Shown: one piece after another, positions 8,837-17,416 of the stretch | How positions within the stretch are numbered: position 1 is the first letter of the stretch | How the letters are laid out: each line of letters starts with the position of its first letter | NCBI RefSeq assembly: GCF_009746565.1 | Contig: NZ_WRPN01000002.1 | Location: 124,001 to 188,000, forward strand | DNA length: 64,000 bases | Direction of reading: 5' to 3' | Source of the DNA: Mariniflexile maritimum | Lineage (GTDB): Bacteria > Bacteroidota > Bacteroidia > Flavobacteriales > Flavobacteriaceae | Made by a program: the position numbers and the translations under genes | The notes under the pieces: model-generated | Seen by the model: only the letters and a program-made list of their open reading frames with translations | What the model was told of the DNA's origin: nothing | Databases searched by the model: none

Positions 8837-9868
8837 GTCCTTGAAATCTGTTTTAATGCCGGTGCATTTTAAGCCTTTAAAATCGTTTACTGCGGCCAAT
8901 TTATCCAAGGTAAATTCGTCTTGTTGGCAACTGGGTATCAGTTCCAGTTCTGTAAATCGTTTTGCCAAATATTCTTGTTCAAATTGCCCGGGCGTGGGAA
9001 TAAAAAAGGCTTTTTTGTTTAGTTTGGCCAAATCCATCAAGGTAGTATAGCCAGAGCGCGAAATTATTAAGGCACTTTCATTGATGGTTTTTTCCAAAAG
9101 GGCAGAAGTCATAAAATTATAAACTGTCATGGTGCCCATAACCTGAATAACCTGCTCTTTTTCAACAATGCCTTTTACCACTACTACTTTTCCGTTATAA
9201 TCCTTAAAGGTGGCCAGTAACTTTTCTTCAAGTAAAGTACGCTGTGGTTCAGGGCCGGAAAGCAACACCAAAACATCGTGCACAATGCTTAAAGGCTTGC
9301 TTTCAAACCGGCTTAATGGCCCCATGTATTTTGTTGGAATATCAAAGGTATCGGCATGCCCCAATTTGCCGCTTAAATTCATGTCGCCTTCACAATCGGG
9401 TATCCAGCAAACATTAAATTTCTTTATAAATTCATCGTTAATTTTAGTGCTAAACCAGGTGGTGCTTCCGCTTAAAACATTCAATTGGTGGGTAATAATT
9501 ACCGATGGCACTTTTTTATTATAAACGCCCAATCGGTTGTCAGAGATAATACCCGAAATAGCATTGTTTTCTATAATGGCTTTAATGGCTTTTCTTTCTG
9601 CTTTTATAATTTTTAAAATTCGTGGCGAGTCTTTTAGTAATTTCCATTTAAAAAACCGGCCATTTTTTGCATAAGTAACGTTGTACGAAGGCAACTCTAT
9701 GGTCGATAAATTAGGGAACTCTTTTTTTAAAAGCAAAAGCGCATCACCATCGCTGGCAATAACAGGCAAAAACCCGTGCGCAAGCAAAGCGTTTATAATG
9801 GGGATGCAGCGGGTTGCATGCCCCAAACCCCAATTTAATGGTGCAACTAGAATTCTTTTTTTCTTCAT
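8810..9868 (-). CDS. Glycosyltransferase family 28/MurG-like protein
   Basis: A protein of about 352 residues with the GT-B fold of MurG-type UDP-sugar transferases. The N-terminal Gly-rich loop is RILVAPLNWGLGHATRC (nucleotide/acceptor domain); the C-terminal domain has LVLLSGPEPQRT and the donor-binding block ALIISRSGYTTLMDLAKLNKKAFFIPTPGQFEQEYLAKR, whose last part matches the MurG signature around the conserved Glu and Gln. The acceptor is unknown; a surface glycan or lipid is likely. The frame is open to 9889, but I take the ATG at 9868 (MKKKRILV), because the upstream codons are unlike the family. A repeat-like element forms most of its leader. The 3' end overlaps the histidine kinase gene by 27 bp, tail to tail. 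Confidence 0.82.
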   Translation of the reverse strand: MKKKRILVAPLNWGLGHATRCIPIINALLAHGFLPVIASDGDALLLLKKEFPNLSTIELPSYNVTYAKNGRFFKWKLLKDSPRILKIIKAERKAIKAIIENNAISGIISDNRLGVYNKKVPSVIITHQLNVLSGSTTWFSTKINDEFIKKFNVCWIPDCEGDMNLSGKLGHADTFDIPTKYMGPLSRFESKPLSIVHDVLVLLSGPEPQRTLLEEKLLATFKDYNGKVVVVKGIVEKEQVIQVMGTMTVYNFMTSALLEKTINESALIISRSGYTTLMDLAKLNKKAFFIPTPGQFEQEYLAKRFTELELIPSCQQDEFTLDKLAAVNDFKGLKCTGIKTDFKDLFSLFEGE

Positions 9869-9875
9869 GTACTTT

Positions 9876-9960
9876 GGGCGTGCCCACAAGGGTCGGGTTT
9901 TACGTTGTATCTTTTTTGTGAAAAAACAAAAAAGGATGCCACTTCAACCCCTCACGCAAA
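9876..9960. repeat. Putative dispersed intergenic repeat with internal hairpin
   Basis: A GC-richer segment stands out in AT-rich DNA: GGGCGTGCCCACAAGGGTCG at 9876-9895, then a perfect hairpin (CTTTTTTGT 9911-9919 with ACAAAAAAG 9926-9934), then GGATGCC and CAACCCCTCACGCAAA. I recall similar stretches recurring between genes in other Flavobacteriia, but I cannot check this here. It occupies almost all of the 5' leader between the -7 box at 9974-9981 and the glycosyltransferase start at 9868. Confidence 0.45.
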
Positions 9961-9973
9961 TTTTAAGCAAATT

Positions 9974-9981
9974 CAAAGATA
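9974..9981 (-). promoter_or_regulatory. Candidate -7 box for the glycosyltransferase gene
   Basis: On the minus strand this reads TATCTTTG, an exact match to the Bacteroidota TAnnTTTG motif. It would give a leader of about 100 nt. No convincing -33 TTG is seen at normal spacing. Confidence 0.4.
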
Positions 9982-10048
9982 AGAATATAAACGCTCATTT
10001 TTTATTTCCTTAATTTTACCAAATAAAATAAAAAATAGTTAAAAGTAA

Positions 10049-10723
10049 GTGGGAAGTAAGAACAAACTTAGAAGATTTAAGGAAAACGAAACCTTTTCAA
10101 ATGTATTTCAGCCAACACGCGATGATTTGGTTTTTGCCAACTATCCATTAAAGGGAAACTGGAACGCATCGGTTTTTAAGAACAATCATCCGTTGGTGCT
10201 GGAATTGGGCTGTGGCAAAGGCGAATATTCGGTGGCATTGGCAAAAAAATATCCCGATAAAAACTTTATAGGCATCGATATTAAGGGCGCGCGGTTTTGG
10301 CGTGGTGCAAAAACGGCCGTAGAAGAGCAGATACCCAATGTTGCCTTTTTGCGTACCCAAATTGAACTTATCGACCACGCATTTACCCAAAATGAAGTAG
10401 ATGAAATTTGGATAACCTTCCCCGACCCGCAAATAAAATACAAGCGCACCAAACACCGAATGACGAATTCGGAATTTTTAAAGCGCTACAAAGCCATTCT
10501 AAAACCCGATGGCATTGTAAACCTAAAAACCGATAGCGAATTTATGCACGGTTACACACTTGGGCTACTGCATGGTGAAGGGCACGAAGTACTGTACGCC
10601 AACCATAATGTATATAAGCAAGAGGGCAGTCCTGAGGAGGTAACAAGCATCCAAACGTTTTATGAGTCGCAATATTTAGAAAAAAACAAACCAATTACTT
10701 ATATTAGATTTAAAATTAAATAA
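10049..10723 (+). CDS. trmB: tRNA (guanine-N7-)-methyltransferase
   Basis: A 224-residue class I SAM methyltransferase that makes m7G46 in the variable loop of tRNAs. SAM motif I is LVLELGCGKGEYSVALA (about residues 49-65), followed by NFIGIDIKGARFWRGAK; the signature EIWITFPDPQIKYKRTKHRM (about 118-137) matches the conserved catalytic PDP region, and the C-terminus has TDSEFMHGYTL and ETYFE-like SIQTFYESQYL. The start is a GTG at 10049 (GTG GGA AGT AAG), giving the usual MGSKNKLRRF N-terminus of flavobacterial TrmB. It is followed 3 bp later by a LysE-type exporter gene, so the two are probably co-transcribed. Confidence 0.95.
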   Translation: MGSKNKLRRFKENETFSNVFQPTRDDLVFANYPLKGNWNASVFKNNHPLVLELGCGKGEYSVALAKKYPDKNFIGIDIKGARFWRGAKTAVEEQIPNVAFLRTQIELIDHAFTQNEVDEIWITFPDPQIKYKRTKHRMTNSEFLKRYKAILKPDGIVNLKTDSEFMHGYTLGLLHGEGHEVLYANHNVYKQEGSPEEVTSIQTFYESQYLEKNKPITYIRFKIK

Positions 10724-10726
10724 ACT

Positions 10727-11356
10727 TTGAACATAACCGTAATCTTTTTTTTAGGTTTAGTTGTAGCTTTAATTGGGGTTGTACCGCCAGGGCTGTTAAA
10801 TATGACGGCGGCCAAAATAAGCTTAAAAGAAGGCCATGTTCGCGGGGTTATGTTTTCCATAGGCGTTTGTGTGATCGTTATAGCCCAAACCTACCTAGCG
10901 GCCATATTTGCTAGGTATTTAACCAAGCATGTCGAGGTGGTAGATGTGCTTCAGCGGGTAGCCTTCGTTATTTTTGTGCTTATTACCATCTATTTTTTGT
11001 TCATTGCAAAAAAAGTAACGAAAAACGTTAAAGAACCTTCTGTGCGAAGCAAAAAAAGCAGGTTTTTCCAAGGGATGTTTTTATCATCTTTAAACGTGTT
11101 CCCCATTCCTTACCAAGCATACATGACCATTACCTTGGCTTCTTTTGGGTGGTTGGATTTCGGACAGATAAATATCATATCCTATGTTGCGGGAGCCGCT
11201 ATGGGCACCTTTGTCATGCTGTACGTGTATATATTCTTTTTTGATAAGATAAAGGATAAATCGATTAGTTCGCAAAAAAGCATGAACTACTTAATTGGTG
11301 GCATCACGGGCATTATTTCGATAATCACACTTATAAACATCATTAAGGAAATGTAG
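10727..11356 (+). CDS. LysE-family membrane transporter
   Basis: A 209-residue integral membrane protein with about six hydrophobic helices: residues 2-20, 40-60, 70-90 (FVIFVLITIYFLF), 115-135, 145-175 and 190-207. The N-terminal segment VALIGVVPPGLLNMTAAKISLKE is the typical LysE/RhtB opening, with a Pro-Pro-Gly turn followed by a conserved Asn. The family exports amino acids such as lysine, homoserine or threonine; the substrate cannot be told. The start is a TTG at 10727, only 3 bp after trmB. The alkyltransferase-like gene follows after 3 bp, forming a trmB-lysE-atl operon. Confidence 0.85.
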   Translation: MNITVIFFLGLVVALIGVVPPGLLNMTAAKISLKEGHVRGVMFSIGVCVIVIAQTYLAAIFARYLTKHVEVVDVLQRVAFVIFVLITIYFLFIAKKVTKNVKEPSVRSKKSRFFQGMFLSSLNVFPIPYQAYMTITLASFGWLDFGQINIISYVAGAAMGTFVMLYVYIFFFDKIKDKSISSQKSMNYLIGGITGIISIITLINIIKEM

Positions 11357-11359
11357 TTT

Positions 11360-11701
11360 ATGAAACCAGAAGCGCACAGTTTTTTTGATAAAGTGTATGA
11401 AGTTGCAAAAAAAATCCCTTACGGAAGGGTAACCAGTTACGGGGCTATTGCAAATTATTTGGGTGCTGTACGAAGCGCCCGTATGGTTGGTTACGCCATG
11501 AACGGTTCGCATAATAAAGATGTGCCCGCGCATCGTGTGGTAAACAGAAAAGGCTTGCTTACCGGAAAGCATCATTTTGATGGCACTAATTTGATGCAGC
11601 AACTTTTGGAAAGTGAAGGCATTACGGTTATCAACAACCAAATTCAGGATTTTGAAAAAGTGTTTTGGGAACCTTCTAAGGAATTAGAAAGTACAAAATA
11701 G
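11360..11701 (+). CDS. Alkyltransferase-like protein (MGMT family, no catalytic Cys)
   Basis: A 113-residue DNA-binding domain of the O6-alkylguanine-DNA alkyltransferase family. The helix-turn-helix region IPYGRVTSYGAIANYLG and the arginine finger region SARMVGYAMNGS are present. The active-site motif, normally PCHRV, reads PAHRVV here (Ala at residue 57, codon GCG at 11528-11530). Family knowledge: alkyltransferase-like (ATL) proteins without this Cys bind O6-alkylguanine and recruit nucleotide excision repair rather than repairing directly. It therefore should not be annotated as an active methyltransferase. It is the last gene of the trmB operon. Confidence 0.9.
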   Translation: MKPEAHSFFDKVYEVAKKIPYGRVTSYGAIANYLGAVRSARMVGYAMNGSHNKDVPAHRVVNRKGLLTGKHHFDGTNLMQQLLESEGITVINNQIQDFEKVFWEPSKELESTK

Positions 11702-11840
11702 TAACCCTGTAATTTTATCGTATCTAGTTCCTAATTCATCAAAAATCTACAAATGCTTACAAATGTCAAACGATTAAAAGAACACTAAATTAACTGAAAT
11801 CATTTCAACAAAAGCACTTTAAAATCTAAACAATTCAACG

Positions 11841-11848
11841 TATATTTG
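11841..11848 (+). promoter_or_regulatory. Candidate -7 box of the mrp-nifU operon
   Basis: TATATTTG matches TAnnTTTG exactly. It predicts a leader of roughly 100 nt before the mrp start at 11954. The -33 element is not clear. Confidence 0.45.
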
Positions 11849-11953
11849 TAAGGAAGAATGATTCTTAATAATTAATATTTTACAGGAAACAGAAACAAGA
11901 ATGTGTCTTGATTATCTAATCTCTTTTTTCTATTTTCTTTTATCTCTTAAAGC

Positions 11954-13093
11954 ATGAAACTTAACAAGCAAGATATACTAAAAGCACTTGAAACCATTAC
12001 GGTTGCTGGTGAAGGCAAAAACATGGTTGAAAGCGGCGCCGTAACCAACGTGATCACTTTTGGCGATGAGGTTATTGTCGATATTACCATTACCAACCCC
12101 AGTTTACAGGCAAAAAAACGTACCGAAGTCGATATTTTAAAAACCATCCATGAGTTGGTTTACGAAAAAGCGAAAATTACGGTAAATGTAAAAGTTGATG
12201 CGCCTGTAAAACCAAAAGCGAACGTTATAAAGGGCAGCCCCATCCCGGGGATACAAAATATTGTGGCCGTAGCTTCGGGCAAAGGAGGCGTAGGGAAATC
12301 GACCGTAACATCAAATTTGGCGGTAACCTTGGCAAAAATGGGCTTTAAAGTAGGTGTTTTGGATGCCGATATTTATGGGCCTTCCATCCCTATTATGTTT
12401 GATGTTGAAAACGAACGGCCATTAGCAATTAACATGGATGGAAAATCGAAAATGAAACCGGTTGAAAATTACGGGGTAAAGGTTTTGTCCATCGGATTTT
12501 TTACACAACCCGACCAAGCGGTTGTTTGGCGTGGGCCTATGGCGGCAAAAGCACTGAACCAAATGATATTTGATGCGCATTGGGGCGAACTCGATTTTAT
12601 GTTGATTGATCTACCTCCGGGCACGGGCGATATCCATTTAAGCATCATGCAATCCTTACCTATTACAGGAGCCGTTATTGTTAGCACACCTCAAAATGTG
12701 GCACTGGCCGATGCTAAAAAGGGCGTTGCCATGTTTCAACAAGAAAGTATTGATGTGCCTGTGCTAGGTATTATAGAAAATATGGCATACTTTACACCTG
12801 CCGAACTGCCAAACAATAAATATTACATTTTTGGTAAAGAAGGCGCTAAAAATTTAGCAACCGATTTACAAGTGCCTTTTCTAGGCGAATTGCCTTTGGT
12901 ACAAAGCATTCGGGAAGCAGGCGATTTAGGGCGTCCGGCAGCATTACAAATCGCCACCCCTTTAGAAAAAGCCTTTGAAACCTTAGCACAAAACGTAGTG
13001 CAGGAAGTGGTAAGGCGAAATGAAGATTTACCGCCCACCGAAGCGATTAAAATTACAACCATGGCTGGATGTGCCGCCGTAAAAAAGAAATAA
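11954..13093 (+). CDS. Mrp/ApbC-family iron-sulfur carrier P-loop ATPase
   Basis: A 379-residue cytosolic protein. Residues 1-80 are a MIP18/DUF59-type domain (ILKALETITVAGEGKNMV ... VNVKVDAPV). The ATPase follows, with the deviant Walker A KGGVGKSTVTSNLAVTLAK (about residue 109), a switch region VLDADIYGPSIP and the LIDLPPGTGD motif. The C-terminus has MAYF, GEAG-like FGKEGAKNLA and ends GCAAVKKK; the single Cys there replaces the CxxC dimer motif of other Mrp proteins (NMAYFTPAE here lacks it). Family role: scaffold or carrier for [4Fe-4S] cluster delivery. The nifU-domain gene begins at the next base after its stop, which supports a cluster assembly operon. Confidence 0.92.
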   Translation: MKLNKQDILKALETITVAGEGKNMVESGAVTNVITFGDEVIVDITITNPSLQAKKRTEVDILKTIHELVYEKAKITVNVKVDAPVKPKANVIKGSPIPGIQNIVAVASGKGGVGKSTVTSNLAVTLAKMGFKVGVLDADIYGPSIPIMFDVENERPLAINMDGKSKMKPVENYGVKVLSIGFFTQPDQAVVWRGPMAAKALNQMIFDAHWGELDFMLIDLPPGTGDIHLSIMQSLPITGAVIVSTPQNVALADAKKGVAMFQQESIDVPVLGIIENMAYFTPAELPNNKYYIFGKEGAKNLATDLQVPFLGELPLVQSIREAGDLGRPAALQIATPLEKAFETLAQNVVQEVVRRNEDLPPTEAIKITTMAGCAAVKKK

Positions 13094-13339
13094 ATGACCT
13101 CAGAGGAAGTTAGATTAAATGTTGAAAAAGCGCTGGATGAAATTCGCCCCTTTCTGCAAAGTGATGGTGGCGATATTTCATTATTGTCCATTGAAGAAAA
13201 TGATACCTTGGTAAAAGTGCAGTTGCAAGGTGCTTGCGTAGGGTGCAGCGTGAACCAAATGACGCTAAAATCGGGCGTGGAAATGACCATAAAAAAGTAT
13301 GCGCCCCAAATAGAGCAGGTACTTAATATCCAGAACTAA
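13094..13339 (+). CDS. NifU-like C-terminal domain protein (Fe-S carrier)
   Basis: An 81-residue protein equal to the C-terminal NifU domain alone. The cluster-binding motif LQGACVGCSVNQMTLKSGVE contains the CxxC pair (about residues 50-53), and the N-terminal RPFLQSDGGDISLLSI is characteristic. Two subunits bridge one [4Fe-4S] cluster for transfer to target proteins. It starts directly after the mrp stop codon, so the two are translationally linked. The downstream PFOR and ferredoxin genes on the other strand are plausible consumers, but that is only inference from proximity. Confidence 0.95.
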   Translation: MTSEEVRLNVEKALDEIRPFLQSDGGDISLLSIEENDTLVKVQLQGACVGCSVNQMTLKSGVEMTIKKYAPQIEQVLNIQN

Positions 13340-13413
13340 AACTTTAAATTATTAGCTAAATGGTATGGCTAACGATTTGATTTATTTTTTGTTGGTAATG
13401 GATTTTACAATAA

Positions 13414-13788
13414 TCAAATAACCTTTTGTTCCCGCAAAAGGGTGTCCAAACTATTGGCAACATCAAAACAGTGGCTTACTTTCGATACTTCATTGCAATA
13501 TCTTAACTCGGTTCGGTGTATTTTACAGTCAAATTGTGTTAAGTCCACTTTTTTAAAGGCCTTATTTATTCTTACACATTCCTTATAAAGGCTTTCTATG
13601 GTCTTTAATTCGCTTGGTTCTATACCGTTTTTCAACAAATATCCCTTCAGATAATTCTCGATGGCAAATTGCGAGTTCTTGCATACCAAAAAAGATACAA
13701 TATCCTCTTCAGGCTTGTACAGTTCCTGGTTTGCCTGATTTAGTTTCTGTGCTGCTTTTACTAATAATTTATTGGCTCTATCTTCCAT
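13414..13788 (-). CDS. HEPN-domain protein (orphan)
   Basis: A 124-residue all-helical protein. The segment LLVKAAQKLNQANQELYKPEEDIVSFLVCKNSQFAIENYLKGYLL follows the HEPN pattern: an N-terminal helix, then a helix beginning near A-x-E-x-YLKG. The strict RNase motif R-x4-6-H is not evident; the nearest candidate Arg and His (RYCNEVSKVSH) are nine residues apart. It may therefore be a non-catalytic HEPN protein. No nucleotidyltransferase partner is adjacent. It lies downstream of nifJ on the same strand but after a strong terminator, and its own promoter is not obvious. Confidence 0.7.
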   Translation of the reverse strand: MEDRANKLLVKAAQKLNQANQELYKPEEDIVSFLVCKNSQFAIENYLKGYLLKNGIEPSELKTIESLYKECVRINKAFKKVDLTQFDCKIHRTELRYCNEVSKVSHCFDVANSLDTLLREQKVI

Positions 13789-13821
13789 GACAGCTTCATT
13801 TTTATTTGATTTTTAAGTTTT

Positions 13822-13860
13822 AAATTGAGGATTCCAAAACTAATTTGGAATCCCCAATTT
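13822..13860 (-). terminator. Terminator of the pyruvate:ferredoxin oxidoreductase gene
   Basis: A long inverted repeat: AAATTG-A-GGATTCCAAA pairs with TTTGGAATCC-C-CAATTT around ACTAA. It lies 26 bp after the nifJ stop (13886, minus strand) and before the HEPN start (13788). Confidence 0.75.
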
Positions 13861-13885
13861 GTTTTAATGGTTTTAAAAGAAGATT

Positions 13886-16800
13886 TTACATATCTCTGTA
13901 AAGTTCTAAACGTTCCCATTTAGAATGTACTTCGTCTTGAGCTTGATTTAGTAGTTCGGTACCCAATTCGGCATTTTCCTTAACAACTCTGGTAAAACGT
14001 GCTTCGTTGTACATAAAGTCGCTTAAAGGAATACTTGGTGCTTTAGAATCTAAACTAAATCGTTTCCCTTTTGGTTTAGAAGGATCGAACCTAAACAGTG
14101 GCCAATAGCCAGAATCGATGGCTTTTTCTTGTTGGGAAACGGCGTGTTTCAATTCATAACCGTGTTCCCCACAATGGGCATACGCAATAATTAATGAAGG
14201 CCCTGGGTAGGCTGCTGCTTCTTGAATGGCCTTTAAGGATTGCATGTCTTTGGCACCCATGGCAATTTGGGCAACATATACATTTCCATAAGAAATTGCC
14301 TGTAATGCCATGCTTTTCTTGCTGGTTTTTTTACCGCCAATGGTAAATTTAGCACTGGCCCCAAGAGGTGTCGATTTGGAGGCTTGTCCACCTGTGTTTG
14401 AATAAACTTCGGTATCCATTACCAAAATATTAATGTCTTCACCGGTCGATAAAACGTGGTCCACACCACCGTAGCCAATATCATAGGCCCAACCGTCGCC
14501 CCCAAATATCCAAACCGCTTTTTTGCGCAGATATTCGGTTAATTGGTTTAATTTAAGGGCATCTTCACTATTGATGATTTCCAGGGTTTTTTTAAGTTCC
14601 AAAATATCGGCATGTTTTTTTGCTTTTTCAGCTTCCGTTTCTTCCGGATTGTTTAAAATGGCCTCTACAATTTCACTGCCTACCAACAACTCTAACGATT
14701 TTAACAAATCTACCGCGATTTCTTGTTTCTTGGTAAGTGCCAATTTCATGCCCAGACCAAATTCGGCATTATCTTCAAACAGTGAATTTGCCCAAGCTGG
14801 CCCTCTACCAAATTCGTTGGTTTTGTAAGGCGTTGTTGGCAAGTTTCCACCATAAATTGAGGAACATCCTGTGGCATTGGCAATTAAGATACTGTCGCCG
14901 TACAATTGGGAAATCATTTTTATATAAGGTGTTTCGCCACATCCTGAACAAGCGCCAGAGAACTCAAACAACGGTTCAAGGAATTGCGAGCCTTTTAAGT
15001 TGGTGGTTTGCAATGCTGTTCTATCGTAATACGGTAAGGAAAGGAAGTGGTCCCAATTTACATTTTCTTGAGCATCAACCTCAATTTTTTTGTGCATGTT
15101 AATAGCTTTGAAGTTGTCTTTTTCTTTAGAAACCGCTGGACAAACTACCACGCACAAATCGCATCCTGTACAATCTTCGGGCGACACTTGTAAAACATAC
15201 GATTCGTTTTCTTTTGAAAAAGGCCTGCCAATTGCTGGTACGCTTTTTAACGATGTTGGGAAACTAGCTAAATCTTCGTTATTGACAACTTTCGAGCGAA
15301 TGGCTGCATGCGGACAAATAGCGACACATTTGTTGCATTGGGTACATAAATTTTCGTCGTCCCAAACCGGTATAAAATCGGCAATACCGCTTTTTTCGTA
15401 TTGTGAGGTTCCGGTGGGGAAGGTGCCATCAACAGAAAACGCACTTACAGGAAGCTCATCGCCAAAGCCAGCTAAAATTTTCTCCAACACATCGGTAACA
15501 AAGCCATCTGGGGCATTTCTCATGGCCGATGCTAATTGTTTTTCGCTTGAGATTACTTTTGGATAATCAACTTGGAACAAATTTTCTAAGGCCTTATCAA
15601 CCGCATTGAAGTTCATTTTCACCACGCGTTCCCCTTTGTGTGAATACGATTTTACAATGGCATCCTTAATTTTTTGGATGGCCTCTTCGCGTGGTAAAAT
15701 TCCAGAAATGGCGAAGAAACAGGTTTGCAGTACGGTGTTGGCGCGCTTACCTAGTTTTGCGTCGTGGGCCACTTGGGTTGCATCGATTACATAAAACTTG
15801 ATTTCCTTTTTAATGATGCCTTTTTGGATTTGAATGGGCAGTTTGTCCCAAATTTCATCCTTGGAATAAGGCGAGTTCAATAAGAAGGTGCCGCCGCGTT
15901 TTAAATCGGCAATCATATCGAATTTTTCAATAAAATTAAATTTATGACTGGCGATAAAATCTGCTTTATCAACCAAATAGGTTGAATGGATTGGGTTTGG
16001 ACCAAAACGCAAATGCGAGATGGTTTGTGCGCCCGCTTTTTTTGAATCGTAAACAAAGTATCCTTGCACGTAATTATCGGTGGTTTCACCAATAATTTTG
16101 ATGGAATTTTTGTTTGCGCCCACAGTTCCGTCTGATCCCAAACCATAAAACATACAGTTAATGGTAGTGGTTTTGGTTTCGAACGAAGGATCGTAGTATA
16201 AACTTGTAAAAGTGACATCATCATTAATGCCGATAGTGAAATGGTTTTTAGGTTTTTTGTTCAATAATTCGTCATAAATACCTTTAACCATGGCGGGTGT
16301 AAATTCTTTTGAAGATAAACCGTAACGACCTCCAACCACGGTTGGCATTTCCCTGTTGCTTTCAACAAGTGCGCTTACAATATCCAGGTAGAGTGGGTCG
16401 CCAATACTTCCGGGTTCTTTTGTTCTGTCCATAACCGCTATTTTGGTAACGGTTTTTGGTAGTGCATCAACAAAGGCAGCGATTGAAAATGGTTTGAACA
16501 AGCGAACAAAAATAGCGCCTACTTTTTCGCCATCGGCCAACATAACATCCAACGCTTCTTTTACGGGGCCTTCGGCAGAACCCATAATAATGATAACGCG
16601 TTCTGCTTCTGGGTGGCCTATATAATCAAACAAATTATATCTGCGGCCAGTTTGTTTATAGAACTCGTCCATGGTTTCTTGAACCATAGCCGGTACTTTT
16701 TGATAAAACGGATTACAGGCTTCTCTGGCTTGAAAGAATACATCTGGGTTTTGGGTAGTTCCTCTTACCACAGGATTATCAGGGTCTAAGGCCCTTTTTC

Positions 16801-17416
16801 TGTGTGCCATCACTTTATCCTCTGGCATCATTGCTTTAATGACACGGTCTGGAATACCATCGATTTTAGAAATTTCGTGCGAGGTTCTAAACCCATCGAA
16901 AATATTTAAAAATGGTACTCTTGTTTTTAAAGTTGCTACTTGCGAAATCAATGCAAAATCATGTGCTTCTTGTACCGAGCCACCAAATAACATGGAGAAC
17001 CCTGTTTGGCGGCAGGCCATCACATCGGAGTGATCCCCAAAAATAGACAGGGCGTGCGTTGCAACCGTTCTTGCGGCCACGTGTATAACGCAGGGCAATA
17101 ATTCGCCAGCTATTTTATACATATTAGGAATCATTAACAACAACCCCTGTGATGCCGTAAAAGTAGTAGTTAGCGCCCCGGCCTGTAAAGAACCATGAAC
17201 AGCACCTGCAGCACCACCTTCACTTTGCATTTCAACAATTCGGGGAATGTTTTCCCAAATATTTTTTTTCCCTTTTGAACTAAAAAGTTCTGCATGCTCC
17301 CCCATTGGCGAAGAAGGCGTAATGGGGTAAATAGCACAAACCTCGTTGGTTTTGTGTGCTATTCGGGCCACGGCCTCATTGGCGTCGCAAATTAGTTTCT
17401 CAAATTCTTTTTCCAT
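13886..17416 (-). CDS. nifJ: Pyruvate:ferredoxin (flavodoxin) oxidoreductase
   Basis: A 1176-residue single-chain PFOR, the usual length. It converts pyruvate and CoA to acetyl-CoA, CO2 and reduced ferredoxin. Domain order: N-terminal pyrimidine/TPP domain (CAIYPITPSSPMGEHAE, residue 27 on), core domain, gamma-like domain with NCMFYGLGSDGTVGANKN, two ferredoxin clusters (CTQCNKCVAICP and CTGCDLCVVVCP, residues about 690-770), and the C-terminal TPP-pyrophosphate domain (GDGWAYDIGYGGVDHVLSTG and TGGQASKSTP). The proximal cluster Cys residues are in FSGACSGCGETPY and NATGCSSIYGG. All motifs look intact. Its own terminator follows. A ferredoxin gene lies upstream on the same strand, and rnf genes at 62-64 kb could use the reduced ferredoxin. 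Confidence 0.97.
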   Translation of the reverse strand: MEKEFEKLICDANEAVARIAHKTNEVCAIYPITPSSPMGEHAELFSSKGKKNIWENIPRIVEMQSEGGAAGAVHGSLQAGALTTTFTASQGLLLMIPNMYKIAGELLPCVIHVAARTVATHALSIFGDHSDVMACRQTGFSMLFGGSVQEAHDFALISQVATLKTRVPFLNIFDGFRTSHEISKIDGIPDRVIKAMMPEDKVMAHRKRALDPDNPVVRGTTQNPDVFFQAREACNPFYQKVPAMVQETMDEFYKQTGRRYNLFDYIGHPEAERVIIIMGSAEGPVKEALDVMLADGEKVGAIFVRLFKPFSIAAFVDALPKTVTKIAVMDRTKEPGSIGDPLYLDIVSALVESNREMPTVVGGRYGLSSKEFTPAMVKGIYDELLNKKPKNHFTIGINDDVTFTSLYYDPSFETKTTTINCMFYGLGSDGTVGANKNSIKIIGETTDNYVQGYFVYDSKKAGAQTISHLRFGPNPIHSTYLVDKADFIASHKFNFIEKFDMIADLKRGGTFLLNSPYSKDEIWDKLPIQIQKGIIKKEIKFYVIDATQVAHDAKLGKRANTVLQTCFFAISGILPREEAIQKIKDAIVKSYSHKGERVVKMNFNAVDKALENLFQVDYPKVISSEKQLASAMRNAPDGFVTDVLEKILAGFGDELPVSAFSVDGTFPTGTSQYEKSGIADFIPVWDDENLCTQCNKCVAICPHAAIRSKVVNNEDLASFPTSLKSVPAIGRPFSKENESYVLQVSPEDCTGCDLCVVVCPAVSKEKDNFKAINMHKKIEVDAQENVNWDHFLSLPYYDRTALQTTNLKGSQFLEPLFEFSGACSGCGETPYIKMISQLYGDSILIANATGCSSIYGGNLPTTPYKTNEFGRGPAWANSLFEDNAEFGLGMKLALTKKQEIAVDLLKSLELLVGSEIVEAILNNPEETEAEKAKKHADILELKKTLEIINSEDALKLNQLTEYLRKKAVWIFGGDGWAYDIGYGGVDHVLSTGEDINILVMDTEVYSNTGGQASKSTPLGASAKFTIGGKKTSKKSMALQAISYGNVYVAQIAMGAKDMQSLKAIQEAAAYPGPSLIIAYAHCGEHGYELKHAVSQQEKAIDSGYWPLFRFDPSKPKGKRFSLDSKAPSIPLSDFMYNEARFTRVVKENAELGTELLNQAQDEVHSKWERLELYRDM

